Assembly (NCBI GenBank): GCA_021732845.1
Contig: JAKFUF010000173.1
Coordinates: 1-52,758 of the forward strand
Length of the DNA stretch: 52,758 nucleotides
Direction of reading: 5' to 3'
Source: Planctomycetaceae bacterium
GTDB taxonomy: Bacteria > Planctomycetota > Planctomycetia > Planctomycetales > Planctomycetaceae
In this document: piece after piece, positions 44,147 through 52,660 of the stretch
Layout of the letters: each line of letters begins with the position of its first letter
How positions within the stretch are numbered: position 1 is the first letter of the stretch
Made by a program: the position numbers and the translations under genes
The notes under the pieces: generated by a model
Database searches by the model: none
What the model was told of the DNA's origin: nothing
The model's input: the letters and a program-made list of their open reading frames with translations, nothing else

Positions 44147-44644
44147 ATGCTTGAGCCACAGATCCTGGAAAAGCCGGCGCTGCATGTGATCGGCTTGGAA
44201 GCCCCATTCATCACCGCTCCGCCAGCCGAAGCCACCAATTTTCAGGTCATCGGGCCGCTGTGGCAGAAGTTCTTTGCCTCCATCGGTCAGATCGAGAACC
44301 GAATCGGGAAAGAGATGGTGGGCGTCATGTATTCCAAGCCTGCCACCAAGCGTTCACATCCTCACGAACTGCAGTACATCGCCGCAGTCCGGGTGGAATC
44401 TGTTGGGAAAATTCCCGCCGGGATGGTCGGACGGGCCATACCCGCCGGGCAATTTGCCGTCTTCCGGCACCATGGCCCCATCGCCAAGATCCGTGACACC
44501 TGCCGTGAGATTTACCAGGGTTGGCTGCCCAAGTCGGACTATGTCCACTCGGACATCGCCGACATCGAGATCTACGATCACCGCTTCTGTCCCGACAGCG
44601 ACGAATCCATCATGGAATATTGGATTTCCGTGAGGCAGAAATAA
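44147..44644 (+). CDS. GyrI-like/AraC effector-binding-domain protein
   Basis: A 165-residue stand-alone GyrI-like domain (SHS2 fold). It opens with PQILEKPALHVIGLEAPFIT, has LWQKFFASIGQIENRIG and MVGVMYSKP in the middle, and closes with ADIEIYDHRFCPDS. The domain binds small hydrophobic or cationic molecules and occurs in BmrR, Rob and SbmC. Here it is not fused to an HTH. The ligand is unknown. A hairpin follows immediately after the stop. Confidence 0.82.
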   Translation: MLEPQILEKPALHVIGLEAPFITAPPAEATNFQVIGPLWQKFFASIGQIENRIGKEMVGVMYSKPATKRSHPHELQYIAAVRVESVGKIPAGMVGRAIPAGQFAVFRHHGPIAKIRDTCREIYQGWLPKSDYVHSDIADIEIYDHRFCPDSDESIMEYWISVRQK

Positions 44645-44645
44645 A

Positions 44646-44671
44646 GTGTGCCAGCCCCAGCGCTGGCACAC
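44646..44671. terminator. Hairpin between convergent GyrI-like and CAP genes
   Basis: GTGTGCCAGC and GCTGGCACAC form a 10-bp stem around CCCAGC, starting 1 nt after the GyrI-like stop. The following CCTTGT is only weakly T-rich. It can serve both convergent genes. Confidence 0.72.
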
Positions 44672-44709
44672 CTTGTCTCAAATTCACTTCGGGGTCATGA
44701 CCGCGGCGA

Positions 44710-45489
44710 CTACTGAGCCGGACGCGCAAACACTTGCGTGTAGTATGGTTGTCCGTTCTGAGCGATGCCGATTCCGATTTCCGTGAAATCCGGATTCAGG
44801 ATGTTCGTGCGGTGTCCCGACGAATTCATCCATGTGTTGACGACATCTTCCGCCGAAGCCTGACCAGCCGCGATGTTCTCGGCCGAATTCGCCGGTACAT
44901 ATCCCGCCTGGGCGATGCGGTCGGTGTACTCACCATTCAGGGAATGTGACATCGAACTGTAGGCGGCCATGTTCTGCGAGTGCCGCCGGGCGGCGGCCAT
45001 CAGACGGCGGTTGCAGCGCAGCGGGACGAGCCCATACGCCCGGCGCTGAGCATTGGTCAGATTCAGCACCGCCCGCTCCGTCCTGGTCAGGTCGTCGCCG
45101 ATCAGATCGACCACAACTTGCTTCCCTGCAGCCACTTCGACTTTGCGTTCGACAACGCGAACCTTTCCTTCTTCCTTCCATGTGGCTTTGAGTGAATAGA
45201 GGTACTCTTTACCTGCTTTCAACGGAGGCGACCGAAACCGGCGTTCCTCGCCGGTGTCCTTCATCTTCACCCCTTCGAGTGTCAGTTCCGCGTCTGCCGG
45301 GCAATGAATTTCCAACACCGCTCGTTCGTCCTTGCGCGATTCGGGTGTGGTGGCAGGCGTGGCTGCGGGGACCTCTGGGGCTGGCGAGGCAGGCGACTGG
45401 CCCGCTGCCATCCGGGCATTCGCTGTGTACATCAACGTGACACAAGCCACGCTGCACAGCAGACGACCGGCGAATTGTCGCTTCGACAT
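44710..45489 (-). CDS. Exported TIGR03000-like plus CAP-domain protein
   Basis: A 259-residue protein. The signal peptide is 1-30 (cleavage near MAAGQ), with a Pro/Ala linker to about 52. A small TIGR03000-like beta domain follows (about 56-132: LEIHCPADAELTLEGVKMKD, RRFRSPPLKAGKEYLYSL), a planctomycete-specific family. A CAP/SCP domain occupies about 138-259 (LNLTNAQRRAYGLVPLRCN, AYSSMSHSLNGEYTDRI, SAENIAAGQ, SSGHRTNILNPDFTEIGIGI). H and E positions of the CAP cleft are present. It acts outside the cytoplasm; the biochemical role is unknown. GAGGAG precedes the ATG by 4 nt. Confidence 0.88.
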   Translation of the reverse strand: MSKRQFAGRLLCSVACVTLMYTANARMAAGQSPASPAPEVPAATPATTPESRKDERAVLEIHCPADAELTLEGVKMKDTGEERRFRSPPLKAGKEYLYSLKATWKEEGKVRVVERKVEVAAGKQVVVDLIGDDLTRTERAVLNLTNAQRRAYGLVPLRCNRRLMAAARRHSQNMAAYSSMSHSLNGEYTDRIAQAGYVPANSAENIAAGQASAEDVVNTWMNSSGHRTNILNPDFTEIGIGIAQNGQPYYTQVFARPAQ

Positions 45490-45924
45490 CAAACTCTCCT
45501 CGTACCGTGGAATGAACCGCGCACCGCTGGTGGGTGCCGCGTCGACCCGCAGGGATTGTCTCGGGAGGACGGCGCGGTGGCAACCCGCGCGGGATTTTGG
45601 GCATTTTGTGCTGGACCTTGACGTGGACGGATTGGCTTAGACAGTCGCAAAGATTCATTGTCTTTGGCGAAATCCGAAAGTCGCCCATCAATGGCGACAA
45701 CTCCTGCCGCAGAGGCTTGCGCTTTCGTGGCCCACGCTCAGGCGTCAACCGGCAGCCCGCGCCAACTGGCGATTCTCTCACGCGTTCCGAATTCGAAAGT
45801 GTGCAATGAGATACGCCAATTGGCGTCGTTTCGAAACCGAATTGGAAACCGGCGCGGTGTGGCCTGGGTATGGAGTGTGAAGCCGCGCTCCTGCTGAGGC
45901 GGCATCCACTCTGCAAGGGCCGAC
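45490..45924. other. Intergenic region between divergent genes
   Basis: 435 bp between the divergent CAP and DUF3352-like genes. No gene is supported. It contains two similar 12-bp palindromes (45760-45825), listed separately. Confidence 0.45.
45760..45825. promoter_or_regulatory. Two 12-bp palindromes 54 bp apart, possible operators
   Basis: CGCCAACTGGCG (45760-45771) and the perfect palindrome CGCCAATTGGCG (45814-45825) differ at one position, and their centres are 54 bp apart, about five DNA turns. They lie 99 bp or more upstream of the 45925 gene. The arrangement resembles a dimeric repressor binding twice across a loop. There is no evidence for the regulator. Confidence 0.4.
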
Positions 45925-47637
45925 ATGTCCACTCCGCTTCCCGCCGTTCGCGTGATCTGTAGTCTCGTGGCGGTGTTCGCTGGCGGATTCTTCGCCTCGA
46001 ACACGCAGGCCGCAGAGTCGTACTGGCCGGACACCGCGGTGATCACCGGCGAGATCCGCCAACCGCTCGTGGCTTGGGAACATCCGCTCATCAAGGATGC
46101 CTGGCAAACCGTCGTCAACAGCCCCGGCTATCAGGTCGAACAGTCGGCCCCGGCTCTCGAACGGCTGCGGCAGAGCCAGCAGTTCCTGGAAAAGGCCCTG
46201 GGCACCTCCTGGTACGAGGGGCTCAGCAAGCTGTCGGCGGGTGGGATGCGGTTCGCGCTCATTCCTTCGCCCGGCAGACAGCCGGTCCTGCAGGCAGTGT
46301 TCACGACTGCCGATGCCGAAACCGTCCAAAAGTTCGTGGCGGGAGTACATGCGGAACTGGATCGGCAGCGGGTGGCGAACCCCAAAATTCCCGTGGTGCA
46401 ATCCGCCAGACACAACGACCTCACCGCCTATCAACTCGGCGAAGCGTACTACGCCGTCGCCGGGCGGCACCTCCTGTTCGCCAACAAGGGCGATGGCCTG
46501 AAGTGGCTGATCGAGCATCCCGTGCCCGAACCCGCCGAGGGTGCCGCAGACACCGAACCACTGCCGCCGGGAGCCCGCATCGAGTTTCGGCTGGAGGCCC
46601 TGCGGAAAGCGGGGACACCGCAGTTCACGCTGCCAGCATCCAATGCCGGTCAGGTGTTGGCGGTTGGTGGCTACCTCGACTTGGCCCAGCGGGCGAAAAC
46701 GCTCACCGCCGACCTGGTGTTTCTCCCCAAGAGCATCGCCTTGGATGTCGCCGTCGATGCCGGAGGAGAGGGGATGCCCGCCGCGCTGCAACCATTCTTC
46801 GCCTCGCCGCAGGGTGTTGCCGCGCCGCTGGTGAAGGTGCCTGGCATGGTTTATTCAGCCACGCTCTACCGCGACTTCGCCGCGCTCTGGGAACAGAAGA
46901 CCGCGTTGATCTCGGCACCGCAGATCGCGCAGGCCGAGCAGGAAAACGAGCAGCAGGCCAAAAAGTCCGGGATCGGCGGGCTGGATATCCTGCGGTCGAT
47001 GGGGCCGCACCTGCGGTTGGTTGTGGCACGGCAGGATGAGTGCATCTACCGGCAGCGGCCGGCGGAACGACTGCCGGCGTCGGCATTCATTGTCGATGTC
47101 CCGGACGAGGCCCAGTTCCGCGCCAAGATTCTTGACCCACTGAACAAGCTCGTCCGCTCGCCGCTGGGGCTGGCGCTGGGCTTCGTCAAAACGGGCACCT
47201 ACAAGGATGCCGCCTTCACCGCCTTCCGCGTCCGCGAGATGGTGGAGGAGGCTCCGCGCGGGGATGACTTTCGCTTCAGCCTGAACCCGTCGATGACGCT
47301 GACACGCGGGCATTTCGTCATCGGCTCGACGGAAGAGATTGTCCGGCAGGTCGTCGATGAACTCGACCGCCAATCGACTCTGGCCGTGAACTCCCCCGCC
47401 AACACACTTTTGTCCGACCGCCAGACTCTGTCGCTCCCCGAGTTGGGCCGGCTGGCCCAGGAGTTCAAAGACCGGACACTCCGCTCCGCCATTCTCGAAC
47501 GTGGCTTGACTGTTGAAGAAGGTGAACGGGAACTGGAGACGGTCACCGACCTGTTGAGCCGCCTGGGATCGTTCAACGCCGAGACGCAACTGGAAGCCCA
47601 CCGGGCAACATTCCGGCTAAGCCTGGGCGAAGAGTGA
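45925..47637 (+). CDS. Exported DUF3352-like hypothetical protein
   Basis: A 570-residue protein with a signal peptide (about 9-29, ending TQA-AESYWP). It has repeated segments of the type found in DUF3352-like proteins: DLVFLPKSIALDVAVDAGGE, FRFSLNPSMTLTRGHFVIGS and STEEIVRQVVDEL. The C-terminus (LERGLTVEEGERELET) is charged and helical. No catalytic motif is recognisable. The family is widespread and uncharacterised in planctomycetes; a scaffold or adhesive role is only a guess. AAGGG precedes the ATG. Confidence 0.75.
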   Translation: MSTPLPAVRVICSLVAVFAGGFFASNTQAAESYWPDTAVITGEIRQPLVAWEHPLIKDAWQTVVNSPGYQVEQSAPALERLRQSQQFLEKALGTSWYEGLSKLSAGGMRFALIPSPGRQPVLQAVFTTADAETVQKFVAGVHAELDRQRVANPKIPVVQSARHNDLTAYQLGEAYYAVAGRHLLFANKGDGLKWLIEHPVPEPAEGAADTEPLPPGARIEFRLEALRKAGTPQFTLPASNAGQVLAVGGYLDLAQRAKTLTADLVFLPKSIALDVAVDAGGEGMPAALQPFFASPQGVAAPLVKVPGMVYSATLYRDFAALWEQKTALISAPQIAQAEQENEQQAKKSGIGGLDILRSMGPHLRLVVARQDECIYRQRPAERLPASAFIVDVPDEAQFRAKILDPLNKLVRSPLGLALGFVKTGTYKDAAFTAFRVREMVEEAPRGDDFRFSLNPSMTLTRGHFVIGSTEEIVRQVVDELDRQSTLAVNSPANTLLSDRQTLSLPELGRLAQEFKDRTLRSAILERGLTVEEGERELETVTDLLSRLGSFNAETQLEAHRATFRLSLGEE

Positions 47638-47653
47638 CGAGCGACCTCTGGAC

Positions 47654-47681
47654 AAATGCCAAATGCCAAATGCCAAATGCC
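47654..47681 (+). repeat. Four tandem AAATGCC repeats
   Basis: Four exact 7-bp units just after the stop of the DUF3352-like gene. This is a simple satellite; no CRISPR or other function is implied. Confidence 0.85.
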
Positions 47682-47765
47682 ACAGTATTGAGGTCAAAGT
47701 CGCGCGACTACCGCTTCGAAGAGCGGGTTGATCACCGGTCCCGTGAGCAATTCCTCTTGATAGCA

Positions 47766-47857
47766 TTTTACTGTGACATTTTAGATCTGAATGGTGTCAG
47801 TCTTTCTGGCACGCAAAGACCACAATCGAAAATCACAAATCCAAAATCGAAAATCCC
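47766..47857 (+). repeat. Two dispersed repeats before the DUF1800 gene
   Basis: Positions 47766-47790 are a degenerate copy of the 9219-9255 repeat. Positions 47821-47857 are the inverted copy of the 26919-26955 repeat (AATCGAAAATCACAAATC) and reach the DUF1800 start codon, leaving no room for a normal ribosome-binding site. Confidence 0.65.
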
Positions 47858-49246
47858 ATGTCCTCTCCTCTCGACCGCTTTCGTCCCGACACGGCCTGGC
47901 GGGCCTACTATCCCACCGGAACCAATCCGTGGGATGTGCGCCGTGTGGCTCATCTTTATCGGCGGACCACGGGCGGAGCCACTTGGGCTCAGCTTGAATC
48001 CGGTTTGCAGGCGACGCCGAGTGAGCTGGCGGCCGCGCTGGTGGCCGGACAGGGAGCCACGGCCGAAGCGCGGTTCAATGGAGAGATGGCGGGCGTGGCC
48101 AGCCGGGTCGACACGATCGAGACGCTGCAGGCATACGTTTTGCACCGCCTGATGCACTCGCCGCACCCGTTTCGCGAACGGATGACGCTTTTCTGGCACA
48201 ACCATTTCGCCACGTCGAACGCCAAGATTCGCAACGTGCGGCTGATGCAGATCCAGTACGAAACGCTGCACCGCCACGCCCTCGGACGCTTTGACGCGCT
48301 GCTTCAGGACCTGACGTTTGACCCCGCCATGATCGTGTGGCTCGACGGCAACGCCAACAAAGCCGGCAAGCCGAACGAGAATTACGCCCGCGAGGTGATG
48401 GAACTGTTCTCGCTTGGCGTGGGGAACTACACCGAAAAGGATATTCAGGAGGCCGCCCGGGCCTTGACCGGGTGGAGTGTCGAGGGGGCGCAGGCCAAGT
48501 TCAACCCGGCCGAACATGACTCCGGCGAGAAGACGATCTTCGGTCAGACAGGCCATTGGACCGCCGGAGATGTCGTGCGGCTGTGTCTGTGCCAACCCGC
48601 CTGTGCGACGTTCATGGTCCGCAAGCTGTACCGGTTCCTGGTGAGCGAGACGGCCGAGCCCTCTGCCGCGCTGCTCAAGCCACTGGAAGACGGCTTTCGC
48701 GCCCGCAATTACGACATCGCGTGGCTCGCGGGACAGATGCTGCAGAGCTGGGTCTTTTTCTCGGACGCGGCGATCGGGCAGATCGTGAAAAGCCCGGTCG
48801 ACTATGCCACGGGTGTCATGATCGCCCTGGAAGGCCGCCCCAATTTGCGGGAACTGGCCACCCTGGGCCAGACCCTGGGCCAGAACCTGTTCTCGCCGCC
48901 CAGCGTGAAGGGATGGGACGGCGGCGTCGCCTGGATCAATTCCGCCACGCTGCTCCGGCGACAAAACATGGCCTTCGATGTCACGCTGGGCCAGCAGGGA
49001 ATCTACCGTACCGACCCGGCGCGGCTTGCCTCCCGCCATGAGCTGTCCAGCGACGAGGCTTTGGTGACCTTCTTTCTGCGTCTGTTCCATCAGCAGACCG
49101 AATCGACGGCTGTTCAAAGCATCGTCGCCCAGCTTCAGGCCGAGCGTGGCTCAGCCGCGTTTCCCACCGACCCGGACGCCGTCGCCCTCAACGCCCGCTC
49201 CGCCGCACACCTGGCGCTGGTCATGCCAGAGTTTCAGTTGGGTTAA
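47858..49246 (+). CDS. DUF1800 family protein
   Basis: A 462-residue protein. It has the DUF1800 landmarks FRERMTLFWHNHFATSNAKI, NENYAREVMELFSLGVGNYT, DIQEAARALTGW and SPPSVKGWDGGVAWINSATL. DUF1800 genes usually stand next to DUF1501 genes in planctomycetes; no DUF1501 gene is seen here. No signal peptide is evident. The biochemical role is unknown; links to exported polysaccharide-processing sets are only proposed. The ATG directly follows a dispersed repeat, and no ribosome-binding site is visible. Confidence 0.9.
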   Translation: MSSPLDRFRPDTAWRAYYPTGTNPWDVRRVAHLYRRTTGGATWAQLESGLQATPSELAAALVAGQGATAEARFNGEMAGVASRVDTIETLQAYVLHRLMHSPHPFRERMTLFWHNHFATSNAKIRNVRLMQIQYETLHRHALGRFDALLQDLTFDPAMIVWLDGNANKAGKPNENYAREVMELFSLGVGNYTEKDIQEAARALTGWSVEGAQAKFNPAEHDSGEKTIFGQTGHWTAGDVVRLCLCQPACATFMVRKLYRFLVSETAEPSAALLKPLEDGFRARNYDIAWLAGQMLQSWVFFSDAAIGQIVKSPVDYATGVMIALEGRPNLRELATLGQTLGQNLFSPPSVKGWDGGVAWINSATLLRRQNMAFDVTLGQQGIYRTDPARLASRHELSSDEALVTFFLRLFHQQTESTAVQSIVAQLQAERGSAAFPTDPDAVALNARSAAHLALVMPEFQLG

Positions 49247-49540
49247 ATGCCGCGCGTCAGCAGCGGTCGACATTGCGCCGGCCAGCGGATGTGCGCCGCC
49301 TGTCAGCGCGGCGTCGGCCAGCAGGTCGCATGGGTCCACTCGGGAGAGAGCTGTTGTCTTTGCCGGCTCTCAACCCTACAAAGACCAGAGTCACCGATCG
49401 CAGCCTGCGGAGCAGGTGCTCATCCGACTCGTGGATTTGTTTGTCCGGAACTGGATGTACACCCAGCGGAGTGGCTGAACTCCAAATGCTGTGAAACAAC
49501 TTGGGACTCTCAGGCAAAACCTTTGGTGAACGAGCGGCCC

Positions 49541-50791
49541 ATGCAACTGCGTCTCCTTTCTCTCCGGTGGCTCATCGCCGCCACGGTGCTGCTGGTCCTG
49601 ATTGGGCTGAGCCTCGCGGTCTGGGTTCCATACCAGCGGGTGCAGTGGCTGGTGCGGGAGGTCAAGCGGATCAACCAACTTAATCCTTTGGCAGCGAGCA
49701 TCGACATCGAGCATGGCATGCCTGACTGGGTGTCCGAAAGGGTGCCAAACTGGCTTGTGGATATTGCCACGGAATGGATTCCTGCAGGATTTTGGGATCT
49801 TGTCGAGCCACGCGTGACCGGCCTTCGACTCAACCACCCCTCGGTGGACGACGCATGGGTAGGCCGCTTGCGCGCCCTCAGTTCACTGACTCACCTGGAC
49901 TTGGAAGAAACTTCGGTCACCGACGTCGGGCTGCAGCATTTGTCCGCGCTCTATAAGTTGGAACATTTGCATCTGAGGGGGACCCGGGTCACGGACGAAG
50001 GTCTGAAGCATCTGACTCCATTGCGAAAGCTGAAAAGCCTGGACCTCGGTGACACAGCCGTCACCGGGCACACACTCAGGGCGCTGTCTGGATTGACGGA
50101 ATTACGGGAACTGGAGTTGTCCACAAGCCTGTTCGATGACCTGGGACTGGCGGAAGTGAGCTTTTTCCCCAAGCTGGAAAGCCTGGGCATCGCACAGACG
50201 AAAGTGACTGACAAGGGGATGACCCATGTCGCAAAACTGGGTCATCTCAGGTCACTCTGGTTGTCAGGCACACGGATCACGGACCGCGCGCTGTCTCATC
50301 TGAGCGGCCTCAGCGAATTGACATCGGTCTGCGTGAATGACACACCGGTCACTGACGCTGGCATTGCGCACTTGCGCGGGCTGCGGAAGCTGGAGTTGGT
50401 CTGGCTGCGAGGCACACGCGTGACAGGCCGAGGCCTGGCGGGATTTCCAGACTTGTCTTTCCTCGACCTGTCACGCGCCCCTGTCGACGATGTCGGGCTG
50501 CACTGTACGCCCCATGTTGCCATTCAGTTTGATCTGGCGGAAACGCAGATCACCGACGCGGGGGTGTGGTCCCTGGTTGCCACGCATGCACCGCGCTGGA
50601 GGTCCAACGTTTCTGAGGTGCCGAGGGTTGATCTGGCAAAAACAAAGATCACCGATCGCGGTCTGCGGTATCTTTCCGTCATCGGTGAAGTGAGGGTTGA
50701 ACTTCAGGATACCGCATGCACGGCTGGCGGCTTCGCGGACGTGTTGAAGCTCCGCCAAGACTTGGGGATGACCGTGGAAATTGTCCGGTAA
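49541..50791 (+). CDS. Membrane-anchored leucine-rich repeat protein
   Basis: A 416-residue protein. One N-terminal membrane helix (about 10-28) is followed by a linker and about nine LRR units from residue 110, of the cysteine-free RI-like type: LTHLDLEETSVTDVGLQHLS, LEHLHLRGTRVTDEGLKHLT, LKSLDLGDTAVT, LRSLWLSGTRITDRALSHLS and LELVWLRGTRVTGRGLAGF. The repeats probably face the periplasm and bind protein or ligand. I used the ATG at 49541; the frame is open to 49247, but the membrane helix sits right after 49541. A short LRR-like peptide (RVTDRSLRS) can be read in another frame at about 49390. Confidence 0.85.
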   Translation: MQLRLLSLRWLIAATVLLVLIGLSLAVWVPYQRVQWLVREVKRINQLNPLAASIDIEHGMPDWVSERVPNWLVDIATEWIPAGFWDLVEPRVTGLRLNHPSVDDAWVGRLRALSSLTHLDLEETSVTDVGLQHLSALYKLEHLHLRGTRVTDEGLKHLTPLRKLKSLDLGDTAVTGHTLRALSGLTELRELELSTSLFDDLGLAEVSFFPKLESLGIAQTKVTDKGMTHVAKLGHLRSLWLSGTRITDRALSHLSGLSELTSVCVNDTPVTDAGIAHLRGLRKLELVWLRGTRVTGRGLAGFPDLSFLDLSRAPVDDVGLHCTPHVAIQFDLAETQITDAGVWSLVATHAPRWRSNVSEVPRVDLAKTKITDRGLRYLSVIGEVRVELQDTACTAGGFADVLKLRQDLGMTVEIVR

Positions 50792-50977
50792 TGAGCGGTC
50801 GGATGGCTGATCCCATCGCGTGCGGAGCGCGGTTCTGTTCATGTCGATCGGTTTCGCGTCGTCTTCTGCGCGTTGCTTGAATCAGCCGATTGCCGATTGA
50901 AACTCACAGCGAAATGTGACTTCACTCGTCGCCCCCCTGCCGTCACACGTCGAAATCACCCCAGACCAACGACATCC

Positions 50978-52414
50978 ATGCCACACAAAGAGCAGTCATC
51001 GTCAACCGCGCCATGGCAATGTGTTTTGCTGGCAGGAATGGCAGGCGGGCTCGCGTGGGGGATTCGTGGTCAGTATGGCCACGAAACGGGGGCGATGCTC
51101 TCGGGACTCCTGGTGGGGTCGACGTTGACGCTGCTGCTGTGTCCGCAGGCCAACGCTCTGGCGGTCGCGCGGGCGGTTGCCTGGAGTACGGTGGCGATCG
51201 GCATCGGCGGGTCGATGACCTATGCCCAAACGGTCGGCCTCACCCAGAACACACCGGTGGTTGGAAATTGGGCGGCCCTCCGCTGGGGCATGCTCGGGCT
51301 GGCTGTGAAAGGCGGGATCTGGATTGGGTTTGGCGGGCTGTTGCTTGGCATGGGACTGGGCGGCATCCGCTATCGCGCACGCGAGATGCTGCTGGTGATG
51401 CTCGGGCTCATCGGTTTGAGCCTGCTCGGCATGTGGCTCGTGAACGAGCCGTTTCGTCCCGCGCAAAAGATCCTGCCTCCCGTCTATTTCTCGGCGGACT
51501 GGCACTGGGAACCGACTGCAGAGAAATTGAAACCACGCCGCGAAGACTGGGGCGGGTTGCTGCTCGCACTGGTGACGTTCATGGTCTATGCCCGTGTCGT
51601 CCGCCGCGATGTGCTCGCTTGGCGAATGGGGCTGTGGGGGATGCTCGGCGGCATCATCGGCTTCCCACTGGGCCAGTCTGCGCAGGCCTTCCATGCCTGG
51701 AACCCGAACCTGTTCCAGCAGGGCCTGCTGGCGCGGGTTGACCCAATCATCAATTGGTGGAACTTCATGGAAACCACCTTCGGCACCGTAATGGGAGCCA
51801 CGCTCGGCCTTGGCCTGTGGCTCAATCGGCACCGTATCGCCATTCCCGCCAGCGTGCCCGTCACCCTTTCCCGTCCCGTCGAGTGGGCGCTGATCTGTGT
51901 CCATATCTTCTTACTGTTGTGCGCGGAGTTCGACCTCGTGCCGCGGTTGGGATGGATCTACGATCCGGGGCTGTTCCTCGCACTGATTCCGCTCGTGGCA
52001 ATCGCCGGCGGGCGAGTCTGGCCCTACTGGCTCATGTTTCCCATTTTGATCATCCCCATTGCCGGAAAGACGCTGCGAAATCTCGGCTACGAAAACCACC
52101 TAATCCCGCTCGACCCGGGGTGGATGCTGTACGTGATCCTCCCAGTACTGGCAATGACCACCACGGCCATCAAATTCTCCTGCGAATCCCGTCAGCGCGA
52201 CGCAGCGCGGCCATTTTTACGCTCGGGACTGCTGCTGGCGACCTGGGTCGCCTTCGGGCTGAATTTCGCCTTTTTCCGCTATCCATGGCCATGGACGGAA
52301 TGGACTTTCCGCACTCCCAACGCGCTGGTGTTTCTGGTCTATGCGCTGGGGTTGACGGGGTTGTGGGCCACGACTGGCGAGCAACTTCGCGACGAGTCCA
52401 ACAAAGAGAAATGA
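50978..52414 (+). CDS. Polytopic membrane protein of unknown function
   Basis: A 478-residue protein with about 11-12 hydrophobic segments. Features include MAGGLAWGIRGQYGHETGAM near the start, IGIGGSMTYAQTVGLTQNTP, and an extramembrane stretch with conserved-looking aromatic residues (YFSADWHWEP). Proteins with the G-IRGQYGHETGA motif recur in planctomycetes and verrucomicrobia as hypothetical membrane proteins. No transport motif is recognisable. I used the ATG at 50978; the longer frame to 50873 adds a hydrophilic stretch without an anchor. Confidence 0.8.
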   Translation: MPHKEQSSSTAPWQCVLLAGMAGGLAWGIRGQYGHETGAMLSGLLVGSTLTLLLCPQANALAVARAVAWSTVAIGIGGSMTYAQTVGLTQNTPVVGNWAALRWGMLGLAVKGGIWIGFGGLLLGMGLGGIRYRAREMLLVMLGLIGLSLLGMWLVNEPFRPAQKILPPVYFSADWHWEPTAEKLKPRREDWGGLLLALVTFMVYARVVRRDVLAWRMGLWGMLGGIIGFPLGQSAQAFHAWNPNLFQQGLLARVDPIINWWNFMETTFGTVMGATLGLGLWLNRHRIAIPASVPVTLSRPVEWALICVHIFLLLCAEFDLVPRLGWIYDPGLFLALIPLVAIAGGRVWPYWLMFPILIIPIAGKTLRNLGYENHLIPLDPGWMLYVILPVLAMTTTAIKFSCESRQRDAARPFLRSGLLLATWVAFGLNFAFFRYPWPWTEWTFRTPNALVFLVYALGLTGLWATTGEQLRDESNKEK

Positions 52415-52458
52415 CGGCGCGGAAAACCTGGATAGGTTTCAAAATGGAGTAGCCAAAT

Positions 52459-52485
52459 CAGCCGGAGGCCGTTAGGCCCCGGTTC
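52459..52485. repeat. GCCGGAGGCC-type palindromic intergenic repeat, copy 2
   Basis: CAGCCGGAGGCCGTTAGGCC and following bases match 33598-33625 with few differences. Confidence 0.6.
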
Positions 52486-52516
52486 TGGTCTGGTTGGAAG
52501 CGAGGAATCGTCTAAG

Positions 52517-52612
52517 GACCTGTCCAATAACTATTCCGCTGCTTTGTCGACTGCACCACGCGGAGAATCGGGGTCTGAAACTCAAATCACGGCGTAGTAT
52601 TTGGACAGATTC
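52517..52612 (+). mobile_element. 96-bp MITE, copy 2 (target duplication TAAG)
   Basis: Same length and orientation as 19480-19575 with two differences, flanked on both sides by TAAG (52513-52516 and 52613-52616). It has no coding capacity. Confidence 0.88.
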
Positions 52613-52620
52613 TAAGAATT

Positions 52621-52660
52621 GAAACCGGACGCTAACGCGTTCCGGCTCGCTTTTTTTTTG
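52621..52660. repeat. CGCTAACGCG repeat followed by a T-run
   Basis: GACGCTAACGCGTTCCGGCT is the inverted form of the motif in the 29137-29337 element (about 29206-29230). Nine T follow, so on the plus strand it might act as a weak terminator. The stem is short, so this is unproven. Confidence 0.45.

Noticed and set aside
47654-47681. Possible CRISPR or iteron array
   Set aside because: Seven-base units without spacers; a simple tandem repeat with no cas or replication genes nearby.
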